Numbered from the stretch's first letter, positions 17,557-26,794 are shown. The stretch is 64,000 nucleotides of DNA from Sphingomonas sp. IC-56 (GCF_021043375.1 NZ_JAJNDV010000003.1:1-64000); one strand, 5' to 3'. Translations and numbers: made by a program. The notes: generated by a model not told the origin, from the sequence alone.

Positions 17557-20091
17557 GTGAACGCGCTCACGCTCCTCATCGCCCTTGGGGCCCTCGCGGC
17601 CGTTATTTCGATCCTGCGAAGGCTTCGGAATGTGGAACAGGACTTGGCCCGCGTCGAGTCCCGCCTTGCCGAGATCGAAAGCCGCGGCCTCGCGCCCATC
17701 GCCGCGCCAGAGCCGGCCGCCGCCCGCGCCGCGCTGGCCGCCCGCATCGCTGAGGATGATGCGCGCGCGCTGGCGTCGCAAACGCCCCCGCCGCCCGCCC
17801 CGGACCCCTCGCCCAAGCCCGCACCTCTACCCGCCGCAGAGCCACGCCCCAGCCTCGAATCGCTGATCGGCGGCCGCTTGCCAATCTGGATCGGCGGCGC
17901 CGCGCTGGTGCTCGCTGGCTTCTTCCTGGTGCGCTATTCGATCGAAAGCGGCCTGCTCGGCCCCGGCACCCGCACCGTGCTGGCGGCGCTGTTCGGCCTG
18001 ATCCTGATCGCCGCCAGCGAAGCCGTGCGCGGCTTTTCGGCAACTAGAGATGACCCCCGCGTTGCCCAGGCGCTGGCCGGCGCCGGCATCGCCAGCCTCT
18101 ACGGCACGCTCTACATGGCCGCCGCGCTCTACCAACTGCTCAGCCCGCTAACCGCCTTCGTGCTGGTGGTGGTCGTCACCGGCGGCGCCATGGCGCTCGC
18201 ACTCCGCCACGGTCCACCCACCGCCGCGATGGCGCTGGTCGGCGGCTTCGTCGCGCCGCTCCTCGCCGGGTTCGACGCCGCCGGCATCGGCCCGCTGCTC
18301 GTCTATCTCGCCTTGTTCATCGCCGCGCTGTTCGGCCTCGCCATCCGCCGCGGCTGGGGCTGGCTGGCGCTCGCCGCCGCCGTTGCCGGCTTTGGCTGGA
18401 TCAACTTCCTCATCGCCGCGCTCGTGGACCGGCCTGAGGAACTCTCGGCGGTCGGCGCCTTCACCATGCTGCTCGCCGCCTGCGCCAGCGTCGCGCTGCC
18501 CGCCACCGGCACCCGCAACCCGTGGCTGCGCCTCGCCCCGCTGGTCGCCGGCTTCATCCAGCTGGTGGCGCTCGCCCCCTCGCTCGAATTCGGCGCGCTT
18601 GCCTGGAGCTTCTATCTCGTCCTCGCCGCCGCTGCAATTTTCCTCTCCTGGCGCGAACCGCTCTACCTGCCCGGCGCACTCGCCGCGCTCGGCTTCCTGC
18701 TCGTCCTCGAAGCCCTCGCGCTGGTCCAGCCCGAACGCAGCGCGACCCCGGTCGCGGCCATCGTCGCCACGCTGCTCTTCGCACTGCCCGGCCATTACCT
18801 CGCCACCCGCGACGCGCGCTGGGCCGGGCTTGCGCTGGGCGGCACCGCCGGCCCGCTGCTCATCGCCCACGCCGCCGCGCCCTCGCTGCTTGCAGCCCCC
18901 GCCTGGGGCGTGCTCGAACTCCTCGCCGCCGCTGCCTGCGCCTCGCTCGCCTGGCGCCGCCGCACGGCAGCAAACGACCCGGTGCTGGCGCTCGCCAGCC
19001 TCACCACTGCGCTGCTCGGCGTGCTCGGCCTCGCCCAGTTCCTGCCTGACGCGTGGCTGTCCCTCCCGCTCGCGCTGGCGATCCTCGGCCTCGCCGCCTG
19101 GGCCCGCAAAGCCGAAGCGCCCAGCCTGTTCAAACTCCCCGCCCTGCCCTTCGTCGCAGCGCTAATCGCCGCCGGGCTGCCGCTGCTCGCGCTCACCGAA
19201 CTCGTCGCAGCCTCAGTGATGGGCGATCGCCTGCCCTATCTGCGGCTGCCGCAAGCTGACCTGTTGCTGCGCACCCTCGCGCTGCCCACCGCCGCGCTGG
19301 TCGGCAGCCTGCTCGACCCGCGCATGCTGGGCAAAGCCCGCCGCCCGGTCGGCAGCATCGCGATCGTAGTCGCCGTGCTGCTCCTCTACGCGCTCGCCAA
19401 ACAGCCGCTCGCCATCGCCACGCTCGAGCAATTCACCGCCGCCGGCTTCCTCGAACGCGCGCTGCTGACGCAAGCATGCCTAGCCGCTGGCTGGCTGCTG
19501 CTGCGCAAGAACCAGTTCCCCAGCTTGGGCGGCGTGCTGCTTACGCTCGGCCTCGCCCGGTTCGTGTGGTTCGACCTGTTGCTGCTGTCACCGGTGTTCG
19601 TGCCGCAGCAAGTGGGCGGCATCCCGCTGCTCAACGCCGCCGTGCTCCACGCCGCGGCGGTCGCCGCCTGGCTGTGGACGCTCGCGCCAACCCGCCCGAT
19701 CCGCATCGGTGCCGCGCTCGCAACCCTGGTCGCGCTGCTCGCCGCAGTGCGCCAGGTCGCGCATGGCAGCCTGATGACCGGCCCGGTCTCGACCGCGGAG
19801 AATGGCGGCTATTCGGCCGTGCTGCTCGGCACGGCTCTATTCTGGCTGTGGCGCGGCATCACCACCGGCGCGCGCGACCTTCGCATCGCCGGCCTTGCCT
19901 TGCTGACTGCCGTCACCTTCAAGGTCTTCCTGGTCGACGCCGCCGCGTTGGACGGCGTGCTACGCATCCTGTCGTTCCTGGCGCTCGGCATTGCGCTGAT
20001 CGGCATCGGCTGGGCGTATAACCGGTTCCTTGGCACGCATACGAAAACGGCGGCGCCGGAATCCGACACCGCCGTTTCGCAATCGGCTTGA
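17557..20091 (+). CDS. DUF2339 multi-pass membrane protein
   Basis: This 844-residue protein starts at a GTG. An N-terminal hydrophobic segment (TLLIALGALAAVISIL) is followed by a coiled coil (RNVEQDLARVESRLAEIESR) and a Pro/Ala-rich linker to about residue 100. Then come some 20 or more closely spaced hydrophobic helices to the end. The pattern and the ESLIGGRLPIWIGGAALVLAG entry into the membrane part match the DUF2339 family of predicted membrane proteins, whose function is not established. It is convergent with the MCP gene, with 7 bp between the stop codons. No partner gene suggests a role. Confidence 0.85.
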   Translation: MNALTLLIALGALAAVISILRRLRNVEQDLARVESRLAEIESRGLAPIAAPEPAAARAALAARIAEDDARALASQTPPPPAPDPSPKPAPLPAAEPRPSLESLIGGRLPIWIGGAALVLAGFFLVRYSIESGLLGPGTRTVLAALFGLILIAASEAVRGFSATRDDPRVAQALAGAGIASLYGTLYMAAALYQLLSPLTAFVLVVVVTGGAMALALRHGPPTAAMALVGGFVAPLLAGFDAAGIGPLLVYLALFIAALFGLAIRRGWGWLALAAAVAGFGWINFLIAALVDRPEELSAVGAFTMLLAACASVALPATGTRNPWLRLAPLVAGFIQLVALAPSLEFGALAWSFYLVLAAAAIFLSWREPLYLPGALAALGFLLVLEALALVQPERSATPVAAIVATLLFALPGHYLATRDARWAGLALGGTAGPLLIAHAAAPSLLAAPAWGVLELLAAAACASLAWRRRTAANDPVLALASLTTALLGVLGLAQFLPDAWLSLPLALAILGLAAWARKAEAPSLFKLPALPFVAALIAAGLPLLALTELVAASVMGDRLPYLRLPQADLLLRTLALPTAALVGSLLDPRMLGKARRPVGSIAIVVAVLLLYALAKQPLAIATLEQFTAAGFLERALLTQACLAAGWLLLRKNQFPSLGGVLLTLGLARFVWFDLLLLSPVFVPQQVGGIPLLNAAVLHAAAVAAWLWTLAPTRPIRIGAALATLVALLAAVRQVAHGSLMTGPVSTAENGGYSAVLLGTALFWLWRGITTGARDLRIAGLALLTAVTFKVFLVDAAALDGVLRILSFLALGIALIGIGWAYNRFLGTHTKTAAPESDTAVSQSA

Positions 20092-20098
20092 GGATCGC

Positions 20099-21940
20099 TT
20101 AGAAGCTCGTCCAATCATCGGCGCCCGATGGCGTGATCGATACCGGCAGCGGCTTTACCGGCGACACATAGCCGGCGCTCGCCTTGGGTGCGATCGGCTT
20201 GAAAGACCTGGGCCCGCTCGCGGCGCCACCGGTTTCGAACTTCGCCGCCTGTTCGGCCAGCTGCGACACTTCGCTCGACAGGTTGCGCGCGGCCGCCGAA
20301 GTCTGCTCCACCATCGCTGCATTCTGCTGCGTCGACTGGTCCATGGTGCCGATCGCCACGCTGATCTGCGTGATGGCGGTCGACTGCGCCTGGTTGTCCG
20401 CGGCCATCTGCCCCAGCAGGCTATGCACCTCGGCCACATCGCCCGAGATGTTGGCGAGCGCGCCGTCCACCTTCTGGACCATCTCCACGGCCGACACGAT
20501 GTCGGTCTGCGTCGCGGTCAGCTGGTCGCGCGCGCGTGCCGCTTCCTCTTCGGAACGCATCGCCAGCGCCGACACCAGATCGGCCACCACGGCAAAGCCG
20601 CGCCCCGCCTCGCCGGCACGCCCTGCTTCCACTGCCGCGTTCATCGCCAGCACGCGCGTCTGGAACGCAATCTTGTCCAGACCCTCGATCACGCTGTCGA
20701 TGCCCTTGGCGCCCTCAGCCACCCGCGCCATTGCCTGCACCGCTTCGTCGGTAACGGTGCGGCCGCCGGCCACCGTCGAGATGGCGCCATCGGCGCGCGT
20801 CACCGTGCGATTTGCCGCTTCGGCGGTGGCGCGCAGGCGCCCGTCCATCTGCGTCACCGCGGCGGAGGTTTCCTCCAGGCTGGCGGCATTGGCCTCGGTA
20901 CGCCGCGCCAGGTCTTCCGAAGCCTGGGCGATCTCGCCCGAGCCCGTCCGGATCGCCGCCGCACTCTCGCTCACCGACCCGATCAGCTCGCGCAGGCTCT
21001 CCAGCGCCGCGTTGAAATTCGTCTTCACCGATTCATAGCTCGGCGAGAAGCTCTCGGTGATGTTCGCGCGCAGGTCACCGCTCGCCAGCTTGCCCAGATT
21101 GGTTTCTAGCGCGGTTACGACCAGCTGCTGCTCCGCATCGGCCTGTGCCTTTGCGACATCGGCCTTCTGCTTTTCGATCGCCGCGTCCCGGAACACCAGC
21201 ACCGCCTTGGCCATGCCGCCCAGCTCATCGCCACGCTCGGTGCCGTTCACGCGCACGCTGTTGTCGCCGCTCGCCAGCGCCTTCATCACGTCGGTCAGCT
21301 TGGAGATGGGTGCCGCCACGGTGCGCGAGAGCAGCCAGGCAAAGGCAAGTGCCAATCCGACCGCCAGCACGCCGCCGATCCAGATCGCCAGCCGCGCCGA
21401 AGCCGCTGCCGCGGCCTCGGCCGTCACCTTGTCCATGGCGCGCTGCTCCTGGACGTCTGCCAGCTCCTTCAGGGTCGAGCGGATGTCGCCCAGCATCTTC
21501 ACGCCGGACTTCTGCTGCGCCTGCATGCGCGTTGCCGGGTTCGCCGCCAGCCCGACGATCTCGTCCAGCTTACCGCGCAGCGTGCGGACATGCGCCGCCA
21601 GCTCGTCGGCCCGTGCCTGCTGCTCACCCGACGTCGAGACCGTCTTGAACGCGCGCACCGTGTCGAAGAACTTGTCGCCGCTCTCGCGATAGGTCTTCAG
21701 GAACTCTTCCTTGCCCAGGATGGCATAACCGCGCGCGGCGTTCTGCTGCTCCAGCACCTGGCTCATCATCGTCTCGCTCAATCGCAACGCGCGTAGCGAG
21801 CGTTCCTTGTCCTGCCCCGCGCCGGTCAGGCTCGACAGGTTCAGGAACACCAGCGACCCCACGACAGCGAAGACCACGATGATCGCGGCGAACGATCCCG
21901 CCAGCTTACGGGATATCGACATATTGTTCAGCAAACCCAC
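20099..21940 (-). CDS. methyl-accepting chemotaxis protein
   Basis: This is a transducer of about 613 residues. TM1 is near residues 12-34, a helical-bundle periplasmic sensor spans about 40-180 (RGYAILGKEEFLKTY), and TM2 is near 188-208. A HAMP domain (ISKLTDVMKALASGD) and a second HAMP-like helix follow, then a cytoplasmic signalling hairpin whose tip reads AFQTRVLAMNAAVEAGRAGE. The consensus tip has FQTNLLALNAAVEAARAGE. The protein ends in DWTSF, which fits the xWxxF-type pentapeptide that tethers CheR/CheB. A GTG at 21940 preceded by AAGGAG at 5 nt is the best start; the ATG at 22021 has no ribosome-binding site. No cheA or cheW is nearby. Confidence 0.88.
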   Translation of the reverse strand: MGLLNNMSISRKLAGSFAAIIVVFAVVGSLVFLNLSSLTGAGQDKERSLRALRLSETMMSQVLEQQNAARGYAILGKEEFLKTYRESGDKFFDTVRAFKTVSTSGEQQARADELAAHVRTLRGKLDEIVGLAANPATRMQAQQKSGVKMLGDIRSTLKELADVQEQRAMDKVTAEAAAAASARLAIWIGGVLAVGLALAFAWLLSRTVAAPISKLTDVMKALASGDNSVRVNGTERGDELGGMAKAVLVFRDAAIEKQKADVAKAQADAEQQLVVTALETNLGKLASGDLRANITESFSPSYESVKTNFNAALESLRELIGSVSESAAAIRTGSGEIAQASEDLARRTEANAASLEETSAAVTQMDGRLRATAEAANRTVTRADGAISTVAGGRTVTDEAVQAMARVAEGAKGIDSVIEGLDKIAFQTRVLAMNAAVEAGRAGEAGRGFAVVADLVSALAMRSEEEAARARDQLTATQTDIVSAVEMVQKVDGALANISGDVAEVHSLLGQMAADNQAQSTAITQISVAIGTMDQSTQQNAAMVEQTSAAARNLSSEVSQLAEQAAKFETGGAASGPRSFKPIAPKASAGYVSPVKPLPVSITPSGADDWTSF

Positions 21941-22273
21941 GCACTCCTTGCCCGAGCGGGGCTCCGCCCCGTCCACCTTTTCCCGCTCGAACCCTTCCGA
22001 TCCGCGCAGAACATCTTCCATTGTAGAAAGAAGAAGGACCGCTAAGCGCGCGGGCGGAATCCTTTCGTAAGCAGGCGCTCCGTACTTCTACCTAAGGAAA
22101 GCGGCCGTTCCGCCGAGGCAGCTTGGCAAGTCGTTGATCTTGGCTGGACGATCCGGTTTTCGCCCCTTATCAGCCCGCGCTTTCCCGCGCGCTTCGCGCC
22201 GCGGTTTCGCATCGGCCTCTTACGGGTTTCCGGCCGGCGCGCTTCCTTTCGAGCCCGCATCAGGAGCAATCCC

Positions 22274-22594
22274 ATGGCGTGGCTCATCCTCGGCGTCGCC
22301 GTCGTTACCGAAATCATCTGGGCGCTCAGCCTGAAATGGGCCGCCATGCACAGCAGCTGGGCGGCATCGGCCGTGCCCATCGCCTTGAGCTTCGTGAACA
22401 TGGGCCTGCTCGCGCTCGCCATGAAGGGCCTGCCCGCCGGCACCGCCTATGCGGTATGGACGGGTCTGGGCGCGGTCGGCGTGACGATCTTTGGCACGAT
22501 GCTGTTTGGCGAAAAGCTGAACGGCTTCCAGATCGGCTTCATCGCGCTGATCATCATCGGCGTGGTCGGCACCAAGCTGTTCGCCGAGGCCTGA
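22274..22594 (+). CDS. SMR-family guanidinium exporter (Gdx/SugE-like)
   Basis: This 106-residue protein has four transmembrane helices and is of the small multidrug resistance family. Helix 1 holds the essential membrane glutamate (VVTEIIWAL, Glu13). The signature KGLPAGTAYAVWTGLGAVG around residues 49-67 fits the Gdx/SugE subgroup, which exports guanidinium in exchange for protons as an antiparallel dimer, rather than the EmrE multidrug subgroup. CAGGAG precedes the ATG. There is a single gene, not an interacting pair. The 250-bp leader was examined for a guanidine riboswitch, without a convincing result. Confidence 0.88.
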   Translation: MAWLILGVAVVTEIIWALSLKWAAMHSSWAASAVPIALSFVNMGLLALAMKGLPAGTAYAVWTGLGAVGVTIFGTMLFGEKLNGFQIGFIALIIIGVVGTKLFAEA

Positions 22595-22615
22595 GCCCGC
22601 TTCGTCGAGCATCCA

Positions 22616-22715
22616 GTTCCCCGGCGAAGGCCGGGGCCCAGCTGCCACGCTGCCGAGAGGGCGCGATCCCGACTCGGGGGACGCCGAAGCTGGGCCCCGG
22701 CCTCCGCCGGGGAAC
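22616..22715. repeat. paired inverted repeat (family B)
   Basis: Arms of 28 bp at 22616-22643 (GTTCCCCGGCGAAGGCCGGG, continuing to CCCAGCT) and 22688-22715 are reverse complements with few differences. They are separated by 44 bp. A second pair of the same family is at 60.6 kb. Confidence 0.82.
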
Positions 22716-22758
22716 AGCCAAGTGGGTAATGCGGGAAGAACCCGCACATACCACCCTC

Positions 22759-22841
22759 GTCATCCTGGCCTTGAGCCGGGATCCCGCTTCTTCTTCTACC
22801 GGTCCAAGGCAGCGGGACCCCGGCTCAAGGCCGGGGTGACG
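22759..22841. repeat. paired inverted repeat (family A)
   Basis: The left arm begins GTCATCCTGGCCTTGAGCCG, and the right arm ends GGCTCAAGGCCGGGGTGAC. The arms are joined by the CTTCTTCTTCTACCGG tail and an AAGGCAGCGGG segment shared with the 6.5 kb copy. Confidence 0.82.
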
Positions 22842-22934
22842 AAAAGAGGTAGCGATACGATTGGCGTGCTCGGGCAGGGCCAAGGTCACCACCAACAGCG
22901 CGCCCACTCCTTCCGCACGCCGCGTCGACCCCGC

Positions 22935-23909
22935 TCAACTCGGCGTCGGCGCATCCTCCGGGATCAGCCCTTCGGCGTGCAATTCGTCCCACACCGCCGC
23001 CGGCACCGTTTCCGCCATCAACCGCGCATTCTCGCGCACTTTTTCGGCCCGCTTTGCGCCCGGGATGATCGCCGCCACCACCGGGTGTGCCGCGCAGAAT
23101 TGCAGCGCCGCCGCGCGAATGTCGGCGCCGTGCCGCTCACACACCGCCGCGATTGCGTTACGCTTCTCGACCATTTCCGACGGTGCATCGGCATATTCGA
23201 ACGTCCGCCCGCCCGCGAGCAGCCCCGAATTATACGGTCCGCCCACCACCACATGCACGCCGCGCTCCGCACACATCGGGAACAGTTGCTCCAGCGCCGG
23301 TTGGTTCAGCAGGCTGTAGCGCCCAGCCAGCAGGAACACGTCCGGATCGGCTTCCTCCAGCGCCCGCACGCACGGCTCGGTCCGGTTCACGCCCAGCCCC
23401 CAGCCCTTGATCACGCCCTGTTCGCGCAATTCGCTCAGCGCGCGGAAGGCACCCTCGCGCGCCACTTCGAACGCCTCCACCCACGCCGCGCCCAGATGAT
23501 CCTCGGCCAGGTCATGCACGAACGCCACGTCGATGCTCGCCAGCCCCAGCCGCTGCAGGCTGTCCTCCACGGAGCGCATCACTCGGTCATAGGAGTAATC
23601 GACCTCGACGCGGAACGGCAGCCCGTCCTTGAAGGGCGGGTTCTCCGGCCGGCTCGCATCGGGCGCCAGCAACCGCCCGACCTTGGTCGAGAGCACGAAG
23701 TCCTCGCGGGGATAAGCGCGCAGCACATTGCCGAAGCGATGCTCGGACAATCCGCTGCCATAATGCGGCGCGGTGTCGAAATACCGCACGCCGCAATCCC
23801 AAGCCGCCGCCAGCGCCGCTTCGGCACTCGCATCGTCCACCGCCTCGAACATGTTGCCCAGCGGCGCGCCGCCAAACCCCAGCGGCCCCGGGGGTGCATA
23901 ATGCGTCAT
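22935..23909 (-). CDS. aldo/keto reductase
   Basis: This 324-residue TIM-barrel NADPH-dependent oxidoreductase has the expected tetrad: Asp and Tyr in YFDTAPHYGSG (near 44-54), Lys in LSTKVGRL and His in AFVHDLAEDH. The cofactor end shows IIPGAKRAEKVREN. The N-terminus LGFGGAPLGNMF and the overall pattern are closest to the sugar or pyridoxal dehydrogenase subgroup (D-threo-aldose 1-dehydrogenase type), but the substrate is not settled. It is followed upstream on the same strand by an MDR oxidoreductase 25 bp away, so the two probably form an operon of carbonyl or alcohol redox enzymes. Confidence 0.88.
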   Translation of the reverse strand: MTHYAPPGPLGFGGAPLGNMFEAVDDASAEAALAAAWDCGVRYFDTAPHYGSGLSEHRFGNVLRAYPREDFVLSTKVGRLLAPDASRPENPPFKDGLPFRVEVDYSYDRVMRSVEDSLQRLGLASIDVAFVHDLAEDHLGAAWVEAFEVAREGAFRALSELREQGVIKGWGLGVNRTEPCVRALEEADPDVFLLAGRYSLLNQPALEQLFPMCAERGVHVVVGGPYNSGLLAGGRTFEYADAPSEMVEKRNAIAAVCERHGADIRAAALQFCAAHPVVAAIIPGAKRAEKVRENARLMAETVPAAVWDELHAEGLIPEDAPTPS

Positions 23910-23934
23910 GTTCTGCTTCCCTGCTTGCGCGCGC

Positions 23935-24942
23935 TCACCAGGCCACGCCGATCTTGCCGAAATGCGCCGCGCTCATCTCGTACCGGAACGCGTCGCCCAG
24001 TTCCTCCAGCGCAAAGGTGCAGTCGATCACCGGCCGGATCGTCCCGCTGTCCAGCGCGCGCACGAAATCCTGCTGCTGGCGCCTGCTGCCGACGATCAGC
24101 CCCTGGAGCCGCGCCTGCTTGCCCATCAGCGCCGCGGTCGGCACTTCGCCCGCCGCGCCCGTCAGCACCCCGATCAGCGAGATATGCCCGCCGACCCGCA
24201 CCGCCTCAATCGACTGCGCCAGCGTGCCCGGCCCGCCAACCTCGACCACATGGTCGACGCCCAGCCCGCCGGTCCACTCGCGCACCTTGGCGCCCCAGTC
24301 CTGCGTCTCGCGATAGTTGAGCGTGAAGTCCGCGCCCAGGTCACGCGCGCGCTCCAGCTTCTCGCCCGATGACGACGTGATCGCCACGGTGGCGCCCATC
24401 GCCTTGGCGATCTGCAACGCCCAGATCGACACGCCGCCGGTGCCCAGCAACAACACCGTGTCGCCCGCCTTCAGCTGCCCGTCACCGATCAGCGCACGCC
24501 ACGCGGTCAGCCCGGCGGTGGTGATCGCCGCAGCCTCGACTGCGCTGAACCCCTTGGGCGCATGCGTGAAGAACCGCGCCGGCACCACCGCGACTTCGCG
24601 GGCATAGCCGTCGATGCCGTCGCCCGGCGTCCGGCTGAAATCGCCGATCTGCGCCGTGCCGTCTTCCCAATCGGGGAAGAAGCACGAAACCACCGCATCG
24701 CCAGCCGCGAACTCGGTCACGCCCTCGCCCACTGCTTCCACCACGCCGCCGCCATCGGCCAGCGGCACGCGCGGCGCCTGCGCCGGCATCTGCCCGGTCG
24801 CCACGCCCAGATCATGGAAGTTCAGCGTACTGCCGTGCAGCCGCACGCGAATCTCGCCCGCTCCCGGCGTACCCGGATCGGGTCGATCCTCCAGCATCAG
24901 CCGGTCCAGCCCCATGGGCGCCTGCAACACCATTGCTTTCAT
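23935..24942 (-). CDS. zinc-independent MDR-family alcohol dehydrogenase / quinone reductase
   Basis: This 335-residue medium-chain dehydrogenase/reductase has a GroES-like domain at 1-125 (ADGGGVVEAVGEGV) and a Rossmann domain with VLLLGTGGVSIWALQIAKA near 160-178. The zinc-ligand cysteines and histidines of classical alcohol dehydrogenases are absent, so it is probably an NAD(P)H-dependent quinone or enone reductase-type member. It has an ATG start. It lies between an aldo/keto reductase gene downstream and a small acidic protein gene 5 bp upstream, all leftward. Substrate unknown. Confidence 0.85.
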   Translation of the reverse strand: MKAMVLQAPMGLDRLMLEDRPDPGTPGAGEIRVRLHGSTLNFHDLGVATGQMPAQAPRVPLADGGGVVEAVGEGVTEFAAGDAVVSCFFPDWEDGTAQIGDFSRTPGDGIDGYAREVAVVPARFFTHAPKGFSAVEAAAITTAGLTAWRALIGDGQLKAGDTVLLLGTGGVSIWALQIAKAMGATVAITSSSGEKLERARDLGADFTLNYRETQDWGAKVREWTGGLGVDHVVEVGGPGTLAQSIEAVRVGGHISLIGVLTGAAGEVPTAALMGKQARLQGLIVGSRRQQQDFVRALDSGTIRPVIDCTFALEELGDAFRYEMSAAHFGKIGVAW

Positions 24943-24947
24943 TGCGA

Positions 24948-25229
24948 TCAGGCCTTCGTGTTCTCAGGGGTCGCGACGTCCGACTGGCCGCCGTCGGCCT
25001 CCGGGTCGGGCGGCGTCTGCTCGGCCGCGCCATGCGCTTCGGCAAAGGCATTGCCGGAGCTTTCCTCGACTCGGATCACCCGCTCGCCGGTATCCACGTC
25101 GCGCTGCATCTCGGGCCGGTCCACGCCGCGATCCTCGGTGCGCTCGCCGGCCATGCCCTGCACGCCCTGGCCCTGCTTGTCGTTGTTGCCGACATGGTCG
25201 GTCGGCATTCCGGTGTGTCTGTCGGTCAT
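24948..25229 (-). CDS. small hydrophilic hypothetical protein
   Basis: This 93-residue, strongly hydrophilic and acidic protein is rich in Asp, Glu, Gly and Gln (NNDKQGQG, QRDVDTGERV, PPDPEADGGQ), so it is probably intrinsically disordered. It has no domain, signal or membrane segment. The chosen ATG (MTDRHTG) has AGGAG about 10 nt upstream; a longer frame to 25367 has atypical residues. It ends 5 bp before the MDR dehydrogenase start, so it shares a transcript with it. Such proteins are often stress-related in this group, but that is a guess. Confidence 0.5.
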   Translation of the reverse strand: MTDRHTGMPTDHVGNNDKQGQGVQGMAGERTEDRGVDRPEMQRDVDTGERVIRVEESSGNAFAEAHGAAEQTPPDPEADGGQSDVATPENTKA

Positions 25230-26072
25230 GCTTGCCTGCTCCTGTTCGTCTTGCTGGTGCCAAGCAGCGCCGCTTCCGCCGCCGCCCGCGTCTGCCCCTT
25301 CAACGGGCAAGCCGCCCAGTCGGGCCCACTGTTCCAGCCAAAGCTTTTCCATATATTGCGTCGCCACCGTTCCACTTCATGCAGCACGGGTGGGCGGCCT
25401 TGCGCATGCAATCAACGATTGCCCCGGTGAACGGAAGGCTTTCTCAAGTACCGGTAGAGCCACGTGCCCCACCAATACGCAGCGTTCGCCCTCCTGAACC
25501 GTCCCACCTGCAAGATGGCGCACGATGGGCGGTGGCCGAACGCTTCCGCAGCAACCGGATCGTCCCTGGCACACATCTTCCGCTACGCCAATAAAACGAA
25601 GTGAATGACTTGCCAGCAAGTGTCGGAATCTGTCACGTACAGCAACCGTTCAGCTTGACACTAGCTAACTGGATTCGCAGCACGGTAATCAGGGGATGAT
25701 CGGTGCAAAGACTTGCTTCCACGCTGTCTATCGACATCACTGATCTCGCCGCGCTGTTTGGTACCATCGACCCAGCGGCACAGTCGACTACGCCCGCTCC
25801 GACTCCAGGCGCTTCGGCACGACTTACTTTGCGCGGTGCTGGCATGGGGACGCTACAAAACACCCAGTCGCTGACAGCGATAGACACGCTGCTGCGTACC
25901 CGGCTCACGGGGCGAACGGTCGCCTTTCCCAGTTGGCCCGCGCTGCATGGAAGCCGGCCGGCGGGTAAGCATGACCGCGGTCGCGCCGTTCCTTCGCGCC
26001 GATCTGGAGGAAGTCGCCTATCACGCCACAGCATCCGCTGAGTGACGCATCGTCATCCACAGGAGGATCCCA
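25230..26072. other. long interval without a supportable gene
   Basis: These 840 bp have lower GC than the flanks, no clean coding frame and no repeat family member. A GTG frame at 25703-26041 (112 codons) has no ribosome-binding site and no recognisable protein features. A minus-strand frame at 25377-25619 is equally weak. The interval may contain decayed coding sequence or long leaders. A TTGACA at about 25657 has no -10 partner at proper spacing. Confidence 0.55.
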
Positions 26073-26783
26073 ATGCCTGCTCGTGTCCCGCTTGCCCTTA
26101 TTCTGGTCGCGCTCGCCCTCCCGGCGGGCGGCGCGGCGGCGCAAACCCGCCCCACGCCTCCCCCGTCCAACACCAACTACCGCCCGAACGATCCGGGTTT
26201 GGGTCGGCAGGCGAGGACCCGCCCGCCAATTACCTTTCTGGCGTCTACCGCCCGGCCAGCTTCCGCCCGCCAGCAATATGCCTGGAGCAGCCAGTTCGCC
26301 GATTGCGTGACAAGCGTGTCGCCTTCGCTATCTCAGCGCCTGCTCGCGTTGGACGCGGAATCGCCTGAAGCCGCCGCGCTGCTGCGCCAGGTGCGCAGTG
26401 CCAATCGGGCGTGCCGTCCCTACGCCGGTACGCTGCCAGCCTTTATGTTGCGCGGCGCACTCGCCGAAACGCTTTACCGCAGCGCGCCGGCTGCAACTCC
26501 CACCACCGCCACCGGTGCCGGTGGAGCGCCGCTCCTTCAGCCTGCGACTGTCGAGTCGGTGTCGACCTGTCTGTACCGTCAGTCGCCTGCGGCCGTTGAC
26601 GGGCTGTTGCGCGCGGAACTGGGGTCGCAAGAGGAGCGCGCCGCCCTGTCCCGCCTCGCCGGTTACGCGCCCGGCTGCATAGAGGCGGGCCGCCGCGTGC
26701 GCTTCAGCAGCCTGGCACCCTTTCTACGCGCAGAGCTTGCACAAACGGCGTATCGCGCAGTGACCCAAGTCCCGACTAGCTGA
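26073..26783 (+). CDS. secreted hypothetical protein with paired cysteines
   Basis: This 236-residue protein has a clear signal peptide (LALILVALALPAGGAAAQ, cleavage after about residue 23) and a Pro/Arg-rich linker (residues 24-60). Two related helical halves each open with a cysteine: FADCVTSVSP...ANRACRPYAG and VSTCLYRQSP...APGCIEAG. Both halves then carry a similar helix (MLRGALAETLYRS and FLRAELAQTAYRA), so the mature protein seems to be an internal duplication of about 85 residues with one disulfide per half. AGGAGG lies 8 nt before the ATG. Function unknown; probably periplasmic. Confidence 0.7.
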   Translation: MPARVPLALILVALALPAGGAAAQTRPTPPPSNTNYRPNDPGLGRQARTRPPITFLASTARPASARQQYAWSSQFADCVTSVSPSLSQRLLALDAESPEAAALLRQVRSANRACRPYAGTLPAFMLRGALAETLYRSAPAATPTTATGAGGAPLLQPATVESVSTCLYRQSPAAVDGLLRAELGSQEERAALSRLAGYAPGCIEAGRRVRFSSLAPFLRAELAQTAYRAVTQVPTS

Positions 26784-26794
26784 CCGCAAGGCAC

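Larger units (their letters stand above)
22595..22934. other. gene-free interval with two kinds of paired palindromes
   Basis: The 340 bp between the SMR gene and the aldo/keto reductase hold a family B repeat pair (22616-22715) followed by a family A pair (22759-22841). No coding frame was accepted here. Confidence 0.75.

Noticed and set aside
22142..22273. Possible guanidine-II riboswitch before the SMR exporter
   Set aside because: ACGA (22148-22151) and ACGG (22222-22225) are present, but flanking stems are weak or mispaired and the spacing of about 70 nt is too long for the known two-hairpin form.
25703..26041. GTG-initiated frame of 112 codons
   Set aside because: No Shine-Dalgarno, low coding character and no recognised motif.
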